The notes: a model not told the origin generated them from the letters alone. A DNA stretch of 64,000 nt from Ariolimax columbianus (GCA_036924085.1 JAVGWX010000019.1:14766696-14830695); one strand, 5' to 3'. Positions 10,811 through 21,639 are shown, counted from the stretch's first letter. Numbers and translations: made by a program.

Positions 10811-11434
10811 CTAGAGACACAAGTGAACCATAAATATAAACTTCAATCAATTAAACATTGTACACAAGATCAACCAAAACTGTTAAAACGGGAAACAATA
10901 TTGTTTATTAATATTCGTAGCCATCTCCTAGTTGTCTTGTCCTTGACTTGCCACTGGAGTCGGGTGGCTCGAGACGAGCGAGTGAGGATAAAAAGTAGCG
11001 CAGTTAATCCTTACTAAAAAATAGCGCTAGCAAAATAAATTATGCCATCATCGTTTGCGATGGACGGCGGCCTTTGCCTTTTATAAATAACCACTTTTTA
11101 GAGGGTTTTATGAAACAATTAGCAGAAATCTATCAGCTTAAAGGTCTTATAAAGTAGCTAGAATTTTAACTCCTTCTTTGTCTTTATCCCCTTGGGATGC
11201 ATAGGTGACCAACCAATTTTTTTCCAAGCAGACATGTTGAGTTCTGTTCTTTCGCAGTTTAAACTCAACTTTGACCATCACTAGATTGTGGTCTGAAGCC
11301 ACATCTGTTCCTGTGTAGGCCTGGACATCTTGCAGAGATCATCTAAATTTCCAATTTATAATAATGTTTAATGGAGGTTGAGGCCTGGACAGAGAACAAA
11401 TAAACAGAAACCACTTGCAACAACAACAGTTTCT
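10811..11434. other. Intronic sequence; possible SINE tail
   Basis: A segment at about 10938-11060 (CTCGAGACGAGCGAGTGAGG, then GCGCAGTTAATCC and CGTTTGCGATGGACGG) resembles the 3' part of the repeat at 58860-59030. The rest shows nothing recognisable. Confidence 0.35.
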
Positions 11435-11690
11435 GAGAATAATGCTACATAAACCTTGGATAGCTAAGAAATCCTGTGAAGATATTTTGTAAAAATACAT
11501 TATTAAAAGATATCTGCTAAACAACATAGAAAAAAAAACAAGGAAAAAAGACTGATCATTGGACACGTAATTCAAAAGAAAGATCTGGTAAACCTTTTAG
11601 TAATTGGAAAGATTGAAGGCAAGAGCGGCAGTGCAAGGCGGATACAAAAATGTCTGGGATATAATAACAAAGCATGATTGAAACCTATAT
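11435..11690 (+). pseudogene. LINE ORF2 C-terminal fragment
   Basis: Plus-strand frames contain FLRIMLHKPWIAKKSCEDIL followed after an indel by GHVIQKKDL, LVIGKIEGKSG and RRIQKCLG. This is the usual order at the end of a LINE reverse transcriptase ORF (R-M-L-R-I-P-W, then GH, then G-K-R-G-R). Heavily decayed. Confidence 0.6.
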
Positions 11691-12190
11691 GGAAAGATAA
11701 ACGACTGTCCCATTTAATAAAGGTCAGACTAATGCGATCACTGGTTCTTCCTAAACTCTAAAATGTGGGCCAATGCAGAAGACCTCCAGAGAAGAATACA
11801 GGCTATGGAGATGAGATGTTTTAGAAGACTCATAAATGTCACCTACAAAGACCATATCACAAATGATGAAGAGTGGTGAAGAATTGAGAACGCGAGTGGA
11901 CTTTACGATGACTTCCTCACAACGATCAAAAGTGAAAGCTGGCTTGGTACAGCTGCGTTTCAAGTTCCAAAGGTCTTGCAAATACCATACTACAGTGTAC
12001 AGTACATGGCAAGTGAAGGCGGGGACGTCAGAGAAAATGATGGGAAGACAACATCCATGAATGAACTAACCTACAACTTGAGGAGGCACAAAAAACAATC
12101 GCAGAAACAGACAGGTGGCGCAGGATTATGAAGATGCCAGAAGGGGTGCCCCAACCATCTCAAGGGGTCATGAGATGAACTGAACTGAAC
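11691..12190 (+). pseudogene. L1-like LINE ORF2 C-terminus, diverged copy
   Basis: Nucleotide matches to the better preserved copy at 37640-38185: GGAGATGAGATGTTTTAGAAGACT, ACGTACAAAGA-like and the CCCCAACNNCTC...GGATGA-like end. Indels break every frame. It is the most diverged of the five copies in the window. Confidence 0.6.
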
Positions 12191-12480
12191 ATAACAAACT
12201 AGATAAGACAACAAAGACCATCTGAAGTGTTCAAATAATCAAAAATCAGAAAGTTGTGAAAGGAATTGATCACCATTACCACAATGCATGAGACCTGAAG
12301 TTGATCATATTGACATACGACAATATTTACACTAAGTATATGTGCATCTAACAATAATTGTAAATATGATATTTAGACAGACAATAGTGTTTCTTTAAAT
12401 GAGTAAATATTTACACAAAGGATATTCATATGTCACAAATTATACACATAGTATAGTTAGGAGTGTTTAAACAAAAGTAC
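12191..12480. other. Intronic sequence, nothing recognised
   Basis: AT-rich sequence between a LINE fragment and the donor of exon 18. Confidence 0.4.
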
Positions 12481-12666
12481 CTTGCAGTTTTTCCTCACAA
12501 AGTCCAAACAAGGATCAACCAACCATTCCATCAGGGCATCCAGCATCTCTAAACTTTCTTCTCCAACAACTGTTGGAAACTCATGTAACCAGGACTTGAC
12601 CAGTGGGCGCCAGCCAAGAGTTGTGGGTTCCAGGTAAACCATACCACATCGACTGACCGTGGCAGG
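12481..12666 (-). CDS. Dynein heavy chain exon 18 (AAA2 C-terminal part)
   Basis: 186 nt, residues 844-905. Begins PATVSRCGMVYLEP, a highly conserved dynein AAA2 signature, continues through GWRPLVKSWL and ends FVRKNCK. The acceptor is CTTCTAAACAG and the donor AAG/GTACTT. Phase is 0. It joins directly to MDLSQAS from exon 17. Confidence 0.97.
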
Positions 12667-13000
12667 CTGTTTAGAAGAAAAAGCAAGGTTGGTGTATGTG
12701 CAAGCATGACCTGACCTTTAGGTTTTCTAATATCTGAGAGTCATCTTTATCTTTTTCTTGTAAAATGGTTGGCTAATGGCTTTTCTTCTTCGTCATTCAC
12801 TCTAAAATAATCACATTTATTTTCCTAATAAACCTGGCAGTGCATCTCAGGCTTCCTTTGTTGCCAAATAATTAATCAATAAATTGGGTTGGGGGAAGGC
12901 CATGTTGTCCTTCTGCTCCTCTCACAAAGCTGGCAGACCTGGAGAATATGTTCCACTGTTTAGCAAATAACTGACAAAGCAAACAGTGACCATCACACTT
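12667..13000. other. Intronic sequence, nothing recognised
   Basis: No gene or mobile-element signature seen before the 12-bp array. Confidence 0.4.
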
Positions 13001-13165
13001 GATGGTATCTTTGATGGTATCTTTGATGGTATCTTTGATGGTATCTTTGATGGTATCTTTGATGGTATCTTTGATGGTATCTTTGATGGTATCTTTGATG
13101 GTATCTTTGATGGTATCTTTGATGGTATCTTTGATGGTATCTTTGATGGTATCTTTGATGGTATT
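13001..13165. repeat. 12-bp tandem array (GATGGTATCTTT)
   Basis: Nearly 14 perfect copies of GATGGTATCTTT. Because 12 is a multiple of 3 and the unit has no stop in several frames, it creates repeat-only open frames on both strands (GIFD, MVSL and TIKD repeats). These are artefacts of the array, with no dynein continuity. Confidence 0.97.
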
Positions 13166-13380
13166 CATGGATAAGGGCTGACTTGAAAAGTGCAAGGGTT
13201 CAAAGGATCATCATTGAAATAAGCTAAAAAGTTTTTGTTCTTTGTCATGCACTCTCAAATAGTAACATCTACTTCCCACATAAAAATGATGACCTATTCA
13301 GGTTACTCTCATTCCATACAGTTTAACCATCAAATGGTGTCAACAATTTTAGCTGAATAAAATTAAAGTTTTGTACCATG

Positions 13381-15741
13381 AAGTAGGCAAGTAAGCACCA
13401 GGGTAGAAAAAGAATGACAAGTAAGTAAGCCCCAGGGTAGAAGAGTGACTTAGTAAGTAAGCCCCAGGGTAGAAGAGTGACTTAGTAAGTAAGCCCCAGG
13501 GTAGAAAAAGAATGACAAGTAAGTAAGCCCCAGGATAGAAGAGTGACTTAGTAAGTAAGCCCCAGGGTAGAAGAAGAGTGACAAGTAAGTAAGCCCCAGG
13601 GTAGAAAAAGAATGACAAGTAAGTAAGCCCCAGGATAGAAGAGTGACTTAGTAAGTAAGCCCCAGGGTAGAAGAAGAGTGACAAGTAAGTAAGCCCCAGG
13701 GTAGAAAAAGAATGACAAGTAAGTAAGCCCCAGGATAGAAGAGTGACTTAGTAAGTAAGCCCCAGGGTAGAAGAAGAGTGACAAGTAAGTAAGCCCCAGG
13801 GTAGAAAAAGAATGACAAGTAAGTAAGCCCCAGGGTAGAAAAAGAATGACAAGTAAGTAAGCCCCAGGATAGAAGAGTGACTTAGTAAGTAAGCCCCAGG
13901 GTAGAAGAAGAGTGACAAGTAAGTAAGCCCCAGGGTAGAAAAAGAATGACAAGTAAGTAAGCCCCAGGATAGAAGAGTGACTTAGTAAGTAAGCCCCAGG
14001 GTAGAAGAAGAGTGACAAGTAAGTAAGCCCCAGGGTAGAAAAAGAATGACAAGTAAGTAAGCCCCAGGGTAGAAAAAGAATGACAAGTAAGTAAGCCCAG
14101 GGTAGAAGAGTGACTAAGTAAAACCAGGGTAGAAGAGTGACTAAGTAAGTAAGCCCCAGGGTTGAGAGTGACTAAGTAAGCCCCAAGGTAGAAGAAGAGT
14201 GACTAAGTAAGTAAGCCCCAGGGTTGAGAGTGACTAAGTAAGCCCCAAGGTAGAAGAAGAGTGACTAAGTAAGTAAGCCCATGGTAGAAAAAGAGTGACT
14301 AAGTAAGTAAGCCCAGGGTAGAAGAGTGACTAAGTAAGTAAGCCCCAGGGTTAAGAGTGACTAAGTAAGCCCCAGGGTAGAAGAAGAGTGACTAAGTTAG
14401 TAAGCCCCATTGTAGAAAAAGAGTGAGTAAGTAAGCACCAGGGTAGAAGAAGAGTGACTAAGTAAGTAAGCCCCAGCATAGAAGAGTGACTAAGTAAGTA
14501 AGCCCCATGGTAGAAGAAGAGTGACTAAGTAAGTAAGCCTCAGCGTAGAAGAGTGACTAAGTAAGTAAGCCCCAGCATAGAAGAGTGACTAAGTAAGTAA
14601 GCCCCATGGTAGAAGAAGAGTGACCAAGTAAGTAAGCCCCAGCGTAGAAGAGTGACTAAGTAAGTAAGCCCCAGCATAGAAGAGTGACTAAGTAAGTAAG
14701 CCCCATGGTAGAAGAAGAGTGACTAAGTAAGTAAGCCCCAGCGTAGAAGAGTGACTAAGTAAGTAAGCCCCAGCATAGAAGAGTGACTAAGTAAGTAAGC
14801 CCCAGCGTAGAAGAGTGACTAAGTAAGTAAGCCCCAGCATAGAAGAGTGACTAAGTAAGTAAGCCCCAGCGTAGAAGAGTGACTAAGTAAGTAAGCCCCA
14901 TGGTAGAAGAAGAGTGACTAAGTAAGTAAGCCCCAGCGTAGAAGAGTGACTAAGTAAGTAAGCCCCAGCATAGAAGAGTGACTAAGTAAGTAAGCCCCAT
15001 GGTAGAAGAAGAGTGACTAAGTAAGTAAGCCCCAGCGTAGAAGAGTGACTAAGTAAGTAAGCCCCAGCATAGAAGAGTGACTAAGTAAGTAAGCCCCAGC
15101 GTAGAAGAGTGACTAAGTAAGTAAGCCCCAGCATAGAAGAGTGACTAAGTAAGTAAGCCCCATGGTAGAAGAAGAGTGACTAAGTAAGTAAGCCCCAGCA
15201 TAGAAGAGTGACTAAGTAAGTAAGCCCCAGCATAGAAGAGTGACTAAGTAAGTAAGCCCCAGCGTAGAAGAGTGACTAAGTAAGTAAGCCCCAGCATAGA
15301 AGAGTGACTAAGTAAGTAAGCCCCATGGTAGAAGAAGAGTGACTAAGTAAGTAAGCCCCAGCATAGAAGAGTGACTAAGTAAGTAAGCCCCAGCATAGAA
15401 GAGTGACTAAGTAAGTAAGCCCCATGGTAGAAGAAGAGTGACTAAGTAAGTAAGCCCCATGGTAGAAGAAGAGTGACTAAGTAAGTAAGCCCCAGCATAG
15501 AAGAGTGACTAAGTAAGTAAGCCCCAGCATAGAAGAGTGACTAAGTAAGTAAGCCCCAGCATAGAAGAGTGACTAAGTAAGTAAGCCCCAGCATAGAAGA
15601 GTGACTAAGTAAGTAAGCCCCAGCGTAGAAGAGTGACTAAGTAAGTAAGCCCCAGGGTATAAGAAGAGTGACTAAGTAAGCCCCATGGTAGAAGACGAGT
15701 GACTAAGTAAGTAAGCCCCAGGGTATAAGAAGAGTGACTAA
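13381..15741. repeat. 2.36-kb minisatellite, 30-35-bp unit with higher-order structure
   Basis: About 70 units of AGTAAGTAAGCCCCAG plus CATAGAAGAGTGACTA or length variants GGTAGAAGAAGAGTGAC and GGTAGAAAAAGAATGAC. In the left third (13381-14100) three unit types cycle with a period of about 100 bp; the middle is irregular with several deletions; the right two thirds are more homogeneous. Minus-strand open frames of 111 and 156 codons (YPGAYLL repeats) are products of the array. It lies in the intron between exons 17 and 18. Confidence 0.97.
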
Positions 15742-15783
15742 TCCAAGTCACTGTGGCACAGCTCTTCACTATCAAATTATCTT

Positions 15784-16195
15784 TTATCCCACCAAAAAGG
15801 AAGTCCAGTGCGTGGTAAGTGCTTCTCTAGAGGCGTACGTTGCAGCGTATATCAATGGAGTCTGACCAACACATTGGTGATCTTCCTTGCGGTCTCTTCT
15901 TACCTCGGTGGTACCAGATTGCTGTCGCTGTGCTCCATCGACCATCGTTTCGTCGCAACATGTGACCTGCCCATCTATGTTTTGCCTTGCCTGCATAGAT
16001 TACCACATCCTTCACCAGGGACAATCGTCTTATGTCCAAATTGTGGAGACCTTGCATATGTTGGTTTCGGAGAGTGATTCTGACCAAGCGTCTCTCAAGG
16101 GAGGCCTGGGTCACTTTCAATTTGTTCTCTAGTGGTTTTGTTAGTTTCCACATCTCAGCACCGTAGCACATCACAGTGGAATTCAATATTTGGAA
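15784..16195 (-). pseudogene. LINE ORF2 C-terminal fragment next to exon 17
   Basis: An antisense 119-codon frame (15827-16186) reads CYGAEMWKLTKPLENKLKV, QASLERRLVRITLR, then AGKAKHRWAGHMLRRNDGRW and a GRSPMCWSDSI end. This is the C-terminus of a LINE reverse transcriptase. A frameshift joins it to MQARQNIDGQ at 15784-15996. It is on the same strand as the dynein gene and lies within the intron only 36 nt from the exon 17 donor. Confidence 0.8.
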
Positions 16196-16231
16196 TGCTC
16201 CTTAAAAATTTAGTGAAAACATAAAACCTAC

Positions 16232-16456
16232 TGATGCCTGAGACAGATCCATTGTCTCAAAGATAAGGGACATGACAGAAGACATCTGGATGATCTCCCC
16301 ACTCATGAGACAAAGCTTCTTGTTGTCGTCTAGGACTGTGTTCATGTTCTCAATCCACAGGGCATCTATTGGTCCATCAAAGATGACCCACTTTCGGTCC
16401 GGAGTGTCAGTGGAGGCAAACTCTCTGAATGTGTTAGCCACTACACCATCTGTCCA
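16232..16456 (-). CDS. Dynein heavy chain exon 17 (AAA2 Walker B)
   Basis: 225 nt, residues 769-843. Starts [14 protein letters not shown], contains Walker [18 protein letters not shown] and [19 protein letters not shown], and ends ETMDLSQAS. The acceptor is TTTTTTAAG and the donor TCA/GTAGGT. Phase is 0. This exon is among the most conserved parts of the gene. Confidence 0.98.
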
Positions 16457-16704
16457 CTTAAAAAAGAAAATATAGATGTCGTTATTGTTCATCGTCATAA
16501 CTATCATCATCAACATCTTTACTTTTTCCACACCTGCAGTTGATCTTCATATAGGAAGTTTATGTTAAAAGAAAGTTTGTATTATTGTAATGGTGGTTTT
16601 TGTAAGACTGTTTTAAAGAATTAAGTTGTCAATCCCATGCACACCTCACCTTTGTCACTTTAAGCAGCATGTAAAGCAGGTAACAGAGAGCATATGTATT
16701 AATC

Positions 16705-16938
16705 AATCAATAAAATAAAATTCTTACAAGCTCCCTGTGGAGGATGTCTTCAACAAACACCTACCAAGTAATAAAATGTTGACCAGTTCATGTCAATTGA
16801 AGTTTTTTTTGTGGCCTAAAGTTTTTATAGGATGGGATAGCCATCCCCATGCCCAACCCTCCTTAGACACCTCATATGATACACCTGGCATGTTATGATA
16901 TTACTCTTTGTTGCTCCCCTTTCAGGCTTTGGTAACAC
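16705..16938 (+). repeat. Dispersed repeat family E (AATC-headed), copy
   Basis: Begins with AATCAATCAATAAA and then AGCTCCCTGTGGAGGATG, CTTCAACAAACAC, CTACAGGATGG-like and GCTCCCCTTTCAGG. Related copies lie at 3920-4000, 21330-21465, 25465-25755, 35445-35860, 51225-51385 and 59645-59775. No ORF or Pol III boxes are obvious, so the class is unknown. Confidence 0.65.
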
Positions 16939-17119
16939 TCAGACAAGGCATTGCTGAATGCTTAACACAATTTTTTTGTCTAATAACTATATTATAGTAA
17001 ATAATGCTTTAAGCCACACCATACGACTACCCGTTGGAGTATTATTTAAGATCTTTTTTAAGCTTCTATCCTTGTTCCTATCTAACCGTTTATTTCACCA
17101 TCAGAGAACAATATGCTTA

Positions 17120-17455
17120 GTGGTAAGTGACCCAAAGCTGACTGCTAGCATGATGGCCAGCTACCCACAGCTGCCAAGGCCCTTCTACACCTCCAAGCGA
17201 TGATCCTGGATAACAGACTGCAACAGGACAAATTGGCTAAGGAGAAGGAATAAAAAATGGAAGGCTAACCCAGTACCCAAAAATTCCTGCTGAAGTCAGA
17301 TGTGTTGGACCTAAAGGTGCAAGTATTGTAGTCAAGCTGTAAACTATGGCACAATGCATTCCATTCTCTGGACAACATCCTGCTACTTGCAAAGCCATTT
17401 TCAGGGCTTGGTAGCGGGAGTTTGAGAATTAATGAAGAAGAAGAGGATTTCACCA
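17120..17455 (+). repeat. Dispersed repeat family G (GAA-tailed), copy
   Basis: Contains GATCCTGGATAACAGACTGC, GCTGAAGTCAGATGTGTTGG, CAAGCTGTAAACTATGG, ACATCCTGCTACTTGCAAAG and a GAAGAAGAAGAG tail. Related copies lie at 26270-26532, 47130-47430, 47590-47835, 55930-56113, 31180-31395 (minus) and 63723-63905 (minus). The trinucleotide tail is typical of LINE 3' ends. Confidence 0.65.
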
Positions 17456-17767
17456 GCAAAATGTCTTTACCACTTCGTTCCCTATTTTCCTGTATATTTC
17501 TTGTTATTTTCATCTGTTCTACATTTAGGCTTTTTTATGAATAAAAAAATAAGTAGATCAAAGCTGCAGCGGTGCTGAAGGCTAAAAGTCGATAAAAACA
17601 CATTTAGGTATTAGCTCAGTGCCCGAACCAGGACAAAAACAAAACGATGCCTATGTTATGACCACAAGGCCTTCATCTGAGACAGCTGTTTTTGTTCATT
17701 CTTTATCCCTGATGAAGACGTTGTGTGCATTGTTTTTGTTGGCATTGTACTAGTGGGCTTAGGTACA

Positions 17768-18160
17768 AGTGGATAGAGGCTGTTGAGGCCTCAAACCTCC
17801 ATAGGTTGACATGGATCTACTGTCCTGCTCATGCTGGGGTTCAGGTCAATGAAAGAGCTGATATCATGGCTTCACAAGCTCCCATCATGGGCACATAAGT
17901 AAAATTTTAAAATCAATCAATGACCGTCTGCTAGATGACGACACCGCAATAGATGAAGCAGCAATCCACAGACTGCAAAGTTTTGACATTAAATAAGGTT
18001 CAAGCAGAGAATGTCGCATGTGAGGACAGAGCAGGAGAGTGTACAACCAGTGAGCTACAGGGACCATCAGCATCCATACCTTACACCATTTGATGAGAGA
18101 GACTGAGCACCTATGGGTATGCCCGGAGTGCAGTGACATAGATTCTAAGAAACAGGGCAT
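17768..18160 (+). pseudogene. LINE RNase H C-terminal fragment (I/Jockey-like)
   Basis: Plus-strand frame: KWIEAVEASNLHRLTWIYCP, AHAGVQVNERADIMAS, then APIMG. The H-A-G-x-x-x-N-x-x-A-D box is the end of a retrotransposon RNase H domain (GH replaced by AH here). Downstream frames give the RLLDDDT and CRMRGQ homologues seen at 381-720. Stops interrupt it. Confidence 0.72.
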
Positions 18161-18389
18161 TGTAGGTATCCTTCTGTTTTTGTCCTGGTTCAATCACTGA
18201 ACCATTACCTATATGTGTTTTATTAACATAAATTAATTGAAAAAAAACTTGAATCTAGAATTTAATATAACAAATTTGTCTATAGTTCCTTCCTCAAATA
18301 GTTTCAGTACCTATGTTTACCTCATCCAAAATAGGCCTCTCAAGAAACAAAAACACAAAAGAAGGGTTTAAAATTCTATAAGTTTCACA

Positions 18390-18725
18390 CATCCCATGAT
18401 CTCAAGGGAGGTGAGACCAGTGTCTTGTCATATTGGAGATTGATGAAAGACACAGAGGTCCTGTGTAAATGCTGCACATGTAAAAGAAGGGAACATAAGG
18501 GGAGTCTTGGCAGTCAAAAATCGATAATAGTTGGCAGTTAATGTCTGGGCAAAATTCTTTTTTAAAAATTAAATTTATATCTAATACACAATCTACCTTC
18601 CCCCAAACCTAGTAAACCACAGGAAGTAATCATTGCAAAATACAGAACATACTATGGATAGCCTTCGGTTACCTGGCAGCAGGCCTAACCTGCCTGTTTA
18701 AATATCAGGATTCCAAGTAAGTAAA
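18390..18725 (+). repeat. SINE-like repeat family C, copy 1
   Basis: Aligns with 19155-19445: GAGACCAGTGTCTTGTCATA, GATCCTGTGTA-like, GTAAAAGAA, then the shared module GGTTACCTGGCAGCAGGC and CTGCCTGTTTAAATATCAGG. That last module recurs antisense at 22925-23010 and 50615-50715. Confidence 0.6.
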
Positions 18726-19154
18726 ATAGGTCCCTGTGATTTATTATTCAAGCCTATTAAAGGGGTTAATGTAGACCACTAGCAGATATTACTATTGAGT
18801 AAAAAGTCCCAATTTTTTGTGGTTAAGTTACCAGTTCCCAACCTAATCTTTATTGACTCCAGCAGAGTCAGGTACCAATTTTCTAGGTGGATAGACTGTG
18901 TCATAAGCTAGGTTAAATATTATATCAGTTTTCCTATGAGAGATATCCTCCAACTATTCTGCTACTCAGTGATAAGCAAGCAACAAAAATGATGGATAAG
19001 AATTGAGAAGTGTAACACTTATCTTCTTACTGAACAACAAATAGTTGTATTCATCATTGTCACTTAGATTTATGAGTTATTTTAATTTATGTTGTCCTTT
19101 ATTCCTGATGAAGTGGGTCGCTGAGAGGTAAAGGCTCTTTCTCAAGAATTGAAT
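18726..19154. other. Intronic sequence, nothing recognised
   Basis: Sits between two copies of the same SINE-like repeat. No coding or repeat signature identified. Confidence 0.4.
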
Positions 19155-19445
19155 GCATGAAATGATAGCATCTCAAATTCCACAAGTTTCAAACGTACCC
19201 TGGTCTTAATGGAGATGACATCAGTGCTTAGCCATACTGGAGATTTGTGAAAAACCCTGAGATCCTGTGTACACTCTGTACACGTAAAAGAACTCTTGAC
19301 AATTAAAAATCAATAAGAGTAGGCAGTTAGCCGGTTTCCGGGAGAAAATTATTAACAGTAATAAAATAAAGAGTGCACTACTGATAGCCTATGGCTACCT
19401 GGCAGCAGGCATAACCTGCCTGTTTGAATATCAGGGTTCCAAATA
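19155..19445 (+). repeat. SINE-like repeat family C, copy 2
   Basis: Same order of blocks as 18390-18725 (GAGATGACATCAGTGCTTAG, GATCCTGTGTACACTCTG, GCTACCTGGCAGCAGGC, CTGCCTGTTTGAATATCAGG), diverged by substitutions and a small deletion. Confidence 0.6.
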
Positions 19446-19618
19446 TTTCAAGTAGAAGACTTTTTTTCTCATAATATAGGTGAAGATTGTTTTAAAAATT
19501 TGTGGCCATACCAAACTGTCCCAATCATATTTTCTTTCTACCTTATCCATATGTAAATATTTAACATTTTATGAAAAGAGCAAGCCTTATTACACAAAAT
19601 ACCAAAACACTGTCTCAC

Positions 19619-19802
19619 CTCATGGGACACTGGGTCAAACTGTCCAAATAACTGACCCATAGTAATGGACTTAGGGCTGATGATTCTTGAAATGACCTTC
19701 TCAAACTCCTCCTCTCCCTCATGGTTCAGCATGTTCATGCCCTCCTGAAGTGTCTCTAGGACTTTTGTCTTGCCTCCAAATGGCTCACCAACCAACATAA
19801 AT
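19619..19802 (-). CDS. Dynein heavy chain exon 16 (AAA2 Walker A)
   Basis: 184 nt, residues 707-768. Reads [20 protein letters not shown] with the AAA2 P-loop G-E-P-F-G-G-K-T, continues [18 protein letters not shown] and ends QFDPVSHE. The acceptor is CTGTGCCAG and the donor GAG/GTGAGA. The first base completes the Gly codon begun in exon 15. All P-loop residues needed for nucleotide binding are present. Confidence 0.98.
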
Positions 19803-19850
19803 CTGGCACAGAAAAAAAATTAAGAGAACTATATTAAAGACAGGCGCTAA

Positions 19851-20128
19851 GGGGACGGCGTGGCTAGTGGTTAAGTGACACGGCTCACACCCTGAAGGTG
19901 CTGGGTTCAATCCTCATCACAGCACCGGCCGTTACCTCGGGGAAGCAAACCCTTAGAAAATGCAGGAGGAAGCAGACCCTTACATAAAATTCATGCTGAA
20001 GTTGGATGCATTGGGCCAACACGCGCAAAATAAAAACCACAGTGCAACGCACACAGCCTTGGGGAATTAAGAAATAAGGCAAATGCAAAAAAAAAGAAAA
20101 AGAAAAAAAGAAAAACAAAAGAAAAAAG
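19851..20128 (+). repeat. tRNA-derived SINE family A, copy 1
   Basis: Head GGGGACGGCGTGGCTAGTGG with box A-like TGGCTAGTGGTTAAG and box B-like GGGTTCAATCC, body with GCAGGAGGAAGCAGACCC and CACAGTGCAACGCACAC, and an A-rich tail. Further copies lie at 35151-35408 (minus), 38565-38819 and 57642-57894, plus a deleted copy at 57403-57525 (minus). Confidence 0.85.
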
Positions 20129-20464
20129 ATGTCCTCGCCATCACTTGGGCAACTAACTTTCTGACTTTACACCTGTTGGTTCTTTGGCTATGATCATTAC
20201 CTAGGCCTTTTCAAGTAGAAAGGTTTTGACGATTTGAAACATTCTCTTCATTTTGCAAGCTTATATTGAAGATAAAGTAAATGTGATTATATATTCATCA
20301 TATCTTTTCCCACTCCAGTTGGAGCATGGGGCAACCACTACGTGTTTTATGGAAAGTCTGTGTCAAAGCACTTTGTAGAGATGCTTATTTGTGGTACTTT
20401 GTTTTACAGTCCCCATGCCCAACCCAATTAAATACCTTTACAATATCAATGACAAGGTTCTGTG
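20129..20464. other. Intronic sequence, nothing recognised
   Basis: Lies between two SINEs of different families; no gene signature. Confidence 0.35.
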
Positions 20465-20702
20465 GACTCATTCTTCCCAGTGGTCTCGAGGTAAGGTGTT
20501 CGCCTTGGATGCTGGATGTCGTGGGTGTCAAATCAAGGTGGAACCAGGATTTTTTTACAAGAATCATTTGATAAAAATTTATCCTGATCTCTGAGTAGTG
20601 AGATCAGACACTTGTGTGAAATGGTGTGCGCGTTAAAAATCTATTGGCAGTTGGAAAAAGTAGGCTAAACGGCTGCTGCTCATACAAAATTCAAGTTAAA
20701 AA
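20465..20702 (+). repeat. tRNA-like SINE family B, copy 1
   Basis: Head CAGTGGTCTCGAGGTAAGGT, a degenerate box B region (GGGTGTCAAATCAAGGTGG), body GATCTCTGAGTAGTGAGATC and GCGCGTTAAAAATC, ending ACAAAATTCAA. Copies run antisense at 24644-24890, 38316-38553 and 49368-49500. Confidence 0.65.
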
Positions 20703-20724
20703 TCTAGTAAGTTATTTTAGGACT

Positions 20725-21020
20725 TCCGGCCTCCACAATGAATATGTCGCAAAAATTGGACAGTGCCGCTGTAGTTAGTGGAGCGGCATAGATTACACTT
20801 GACAGGCTGTGGGTCTACCTTGCTCTAATTTACCCGTCCACCACAACCAGTTCCAAAAATAGGTGATCGTATATTCTAGGAGCTACTAACTTAACAGTTG
20901 GTAACAGATACTGGGATTGATCTGGCAAGTCGGCAGCAGATTTTTGCCTGTCACAAAAATGAAACAAAGGAGGTCACACCTCCCCACGACGTCTAACAAC
21001 ACAAGTGGACTGAAGATAGA
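20725..21020 (+). repeat. Dispersed repeat family H, copy
   Basis: Shares AATATGTCGCAAAAA, GGAGCGGCATA, GACAGGCTG and GTCTACCTTGC with the antisense of 49025-49345. The two form a diverged inverted pair about 28 kb apart. No ORF. Confidence 0.55.
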
Positions 21021-21132
21021 TTCTGTCCTCTCAAGTAAGGGATCATGAGATCTACATGGGGCCATTCTAAAGTTAGAGAAAAAGAAATTTGTGAAAAGTC
21101 AATAGAGGACATGTTTAAAAATATCCACTCAC

Positions 21133-21242
21133 CCGTGTCGGACAATCATCATCTCGTATGTCTGGATTATCTTTTCCTTGAAGAACTTGACGAACTGCAG
21201 ATTTTTGTTCTCTGATACTCTCACCATTGCATCAAGAAAAAC
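21133..21242 (-). CDS. Dynein heavy chain exon 15 (AAA1-AAA2 link)
   Basis: 110 nt, residues 671-707. Reads VFLDAMVRVSENKNLQFVKF and KEKIIQTYEMMIVRHG. The acceptor is TATCAAAG and the donor CACGG/GTGAGT. It ends two bases into the Gly codon completed by exon 16, leading straight into the AAA2 P-loop. Confidence 0.96.
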
Positions 21243-21639
21243 CTTTGATAAAGGAGATCACAAATGCATTCACAAATGATAATCAAAACAAAAGTTAAAA
21301 AAACAAACTAATTCAATAAACTTCACATAAAATCAAAATCTTTTCAGCTCCCTGTGGATCATATGTCTTCAACAAGCACATGCCAAGCAACTAAACATTG
21401 ACATGTCCATATCCATTGAAGTTTATGTTGCTAACAGTTTCTACAGGATGGAGCAGCTAGCTCTGTATTCTATTTCTTCTTCTTCCTTTTTCTTCTTCTT
21501 CAGATCCACGGAAAAATAACTTACTCTTTCTTCGATTATTTTTTCAAATATAGGGTATTGTTTCAAAATACAGATGGCTATTTAACAATCAAAAGGTTAT
21601 TGGTCTGTGAGTGAATGGCAAGGTTTACAAATCCATAAG
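21243..21639. other. Intronic sequence with a family E fragment
   Basis: 21330-21465 is a partial copy of dispersed repeat family E (CAGCTCCCTGTGGATCATA, CTACAGGATGGAGCAGC). A CTTCTTCTTCCTT run follows at about 21475-21505. Nothing coding seen. Confidence 0.45.

Noticed and set aside
12872..13195. TIKD, GIFD and MVSL repeat peptides
   Set aside because: Products of the perfect 12-bp array readable in several frames on both strands; no evidence of selection on any frame.
13349..14018. Open frames of 111 and 156 codons with YPGAYLL repeats
   Set aside because: They lie wholly inside the 30-35-bp minisatellite, use the same unit in shifting frames, and show no splice link or domain. The period is not constant enough for a coding repeat.
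19851..19935. Functional tRNA gene at the SINE head
   Set aside because: Box A and B-like sequences exist, but a cloverleaf acceptor stem does not form and the sequence continues into the dispersed SINE body found in four other places.
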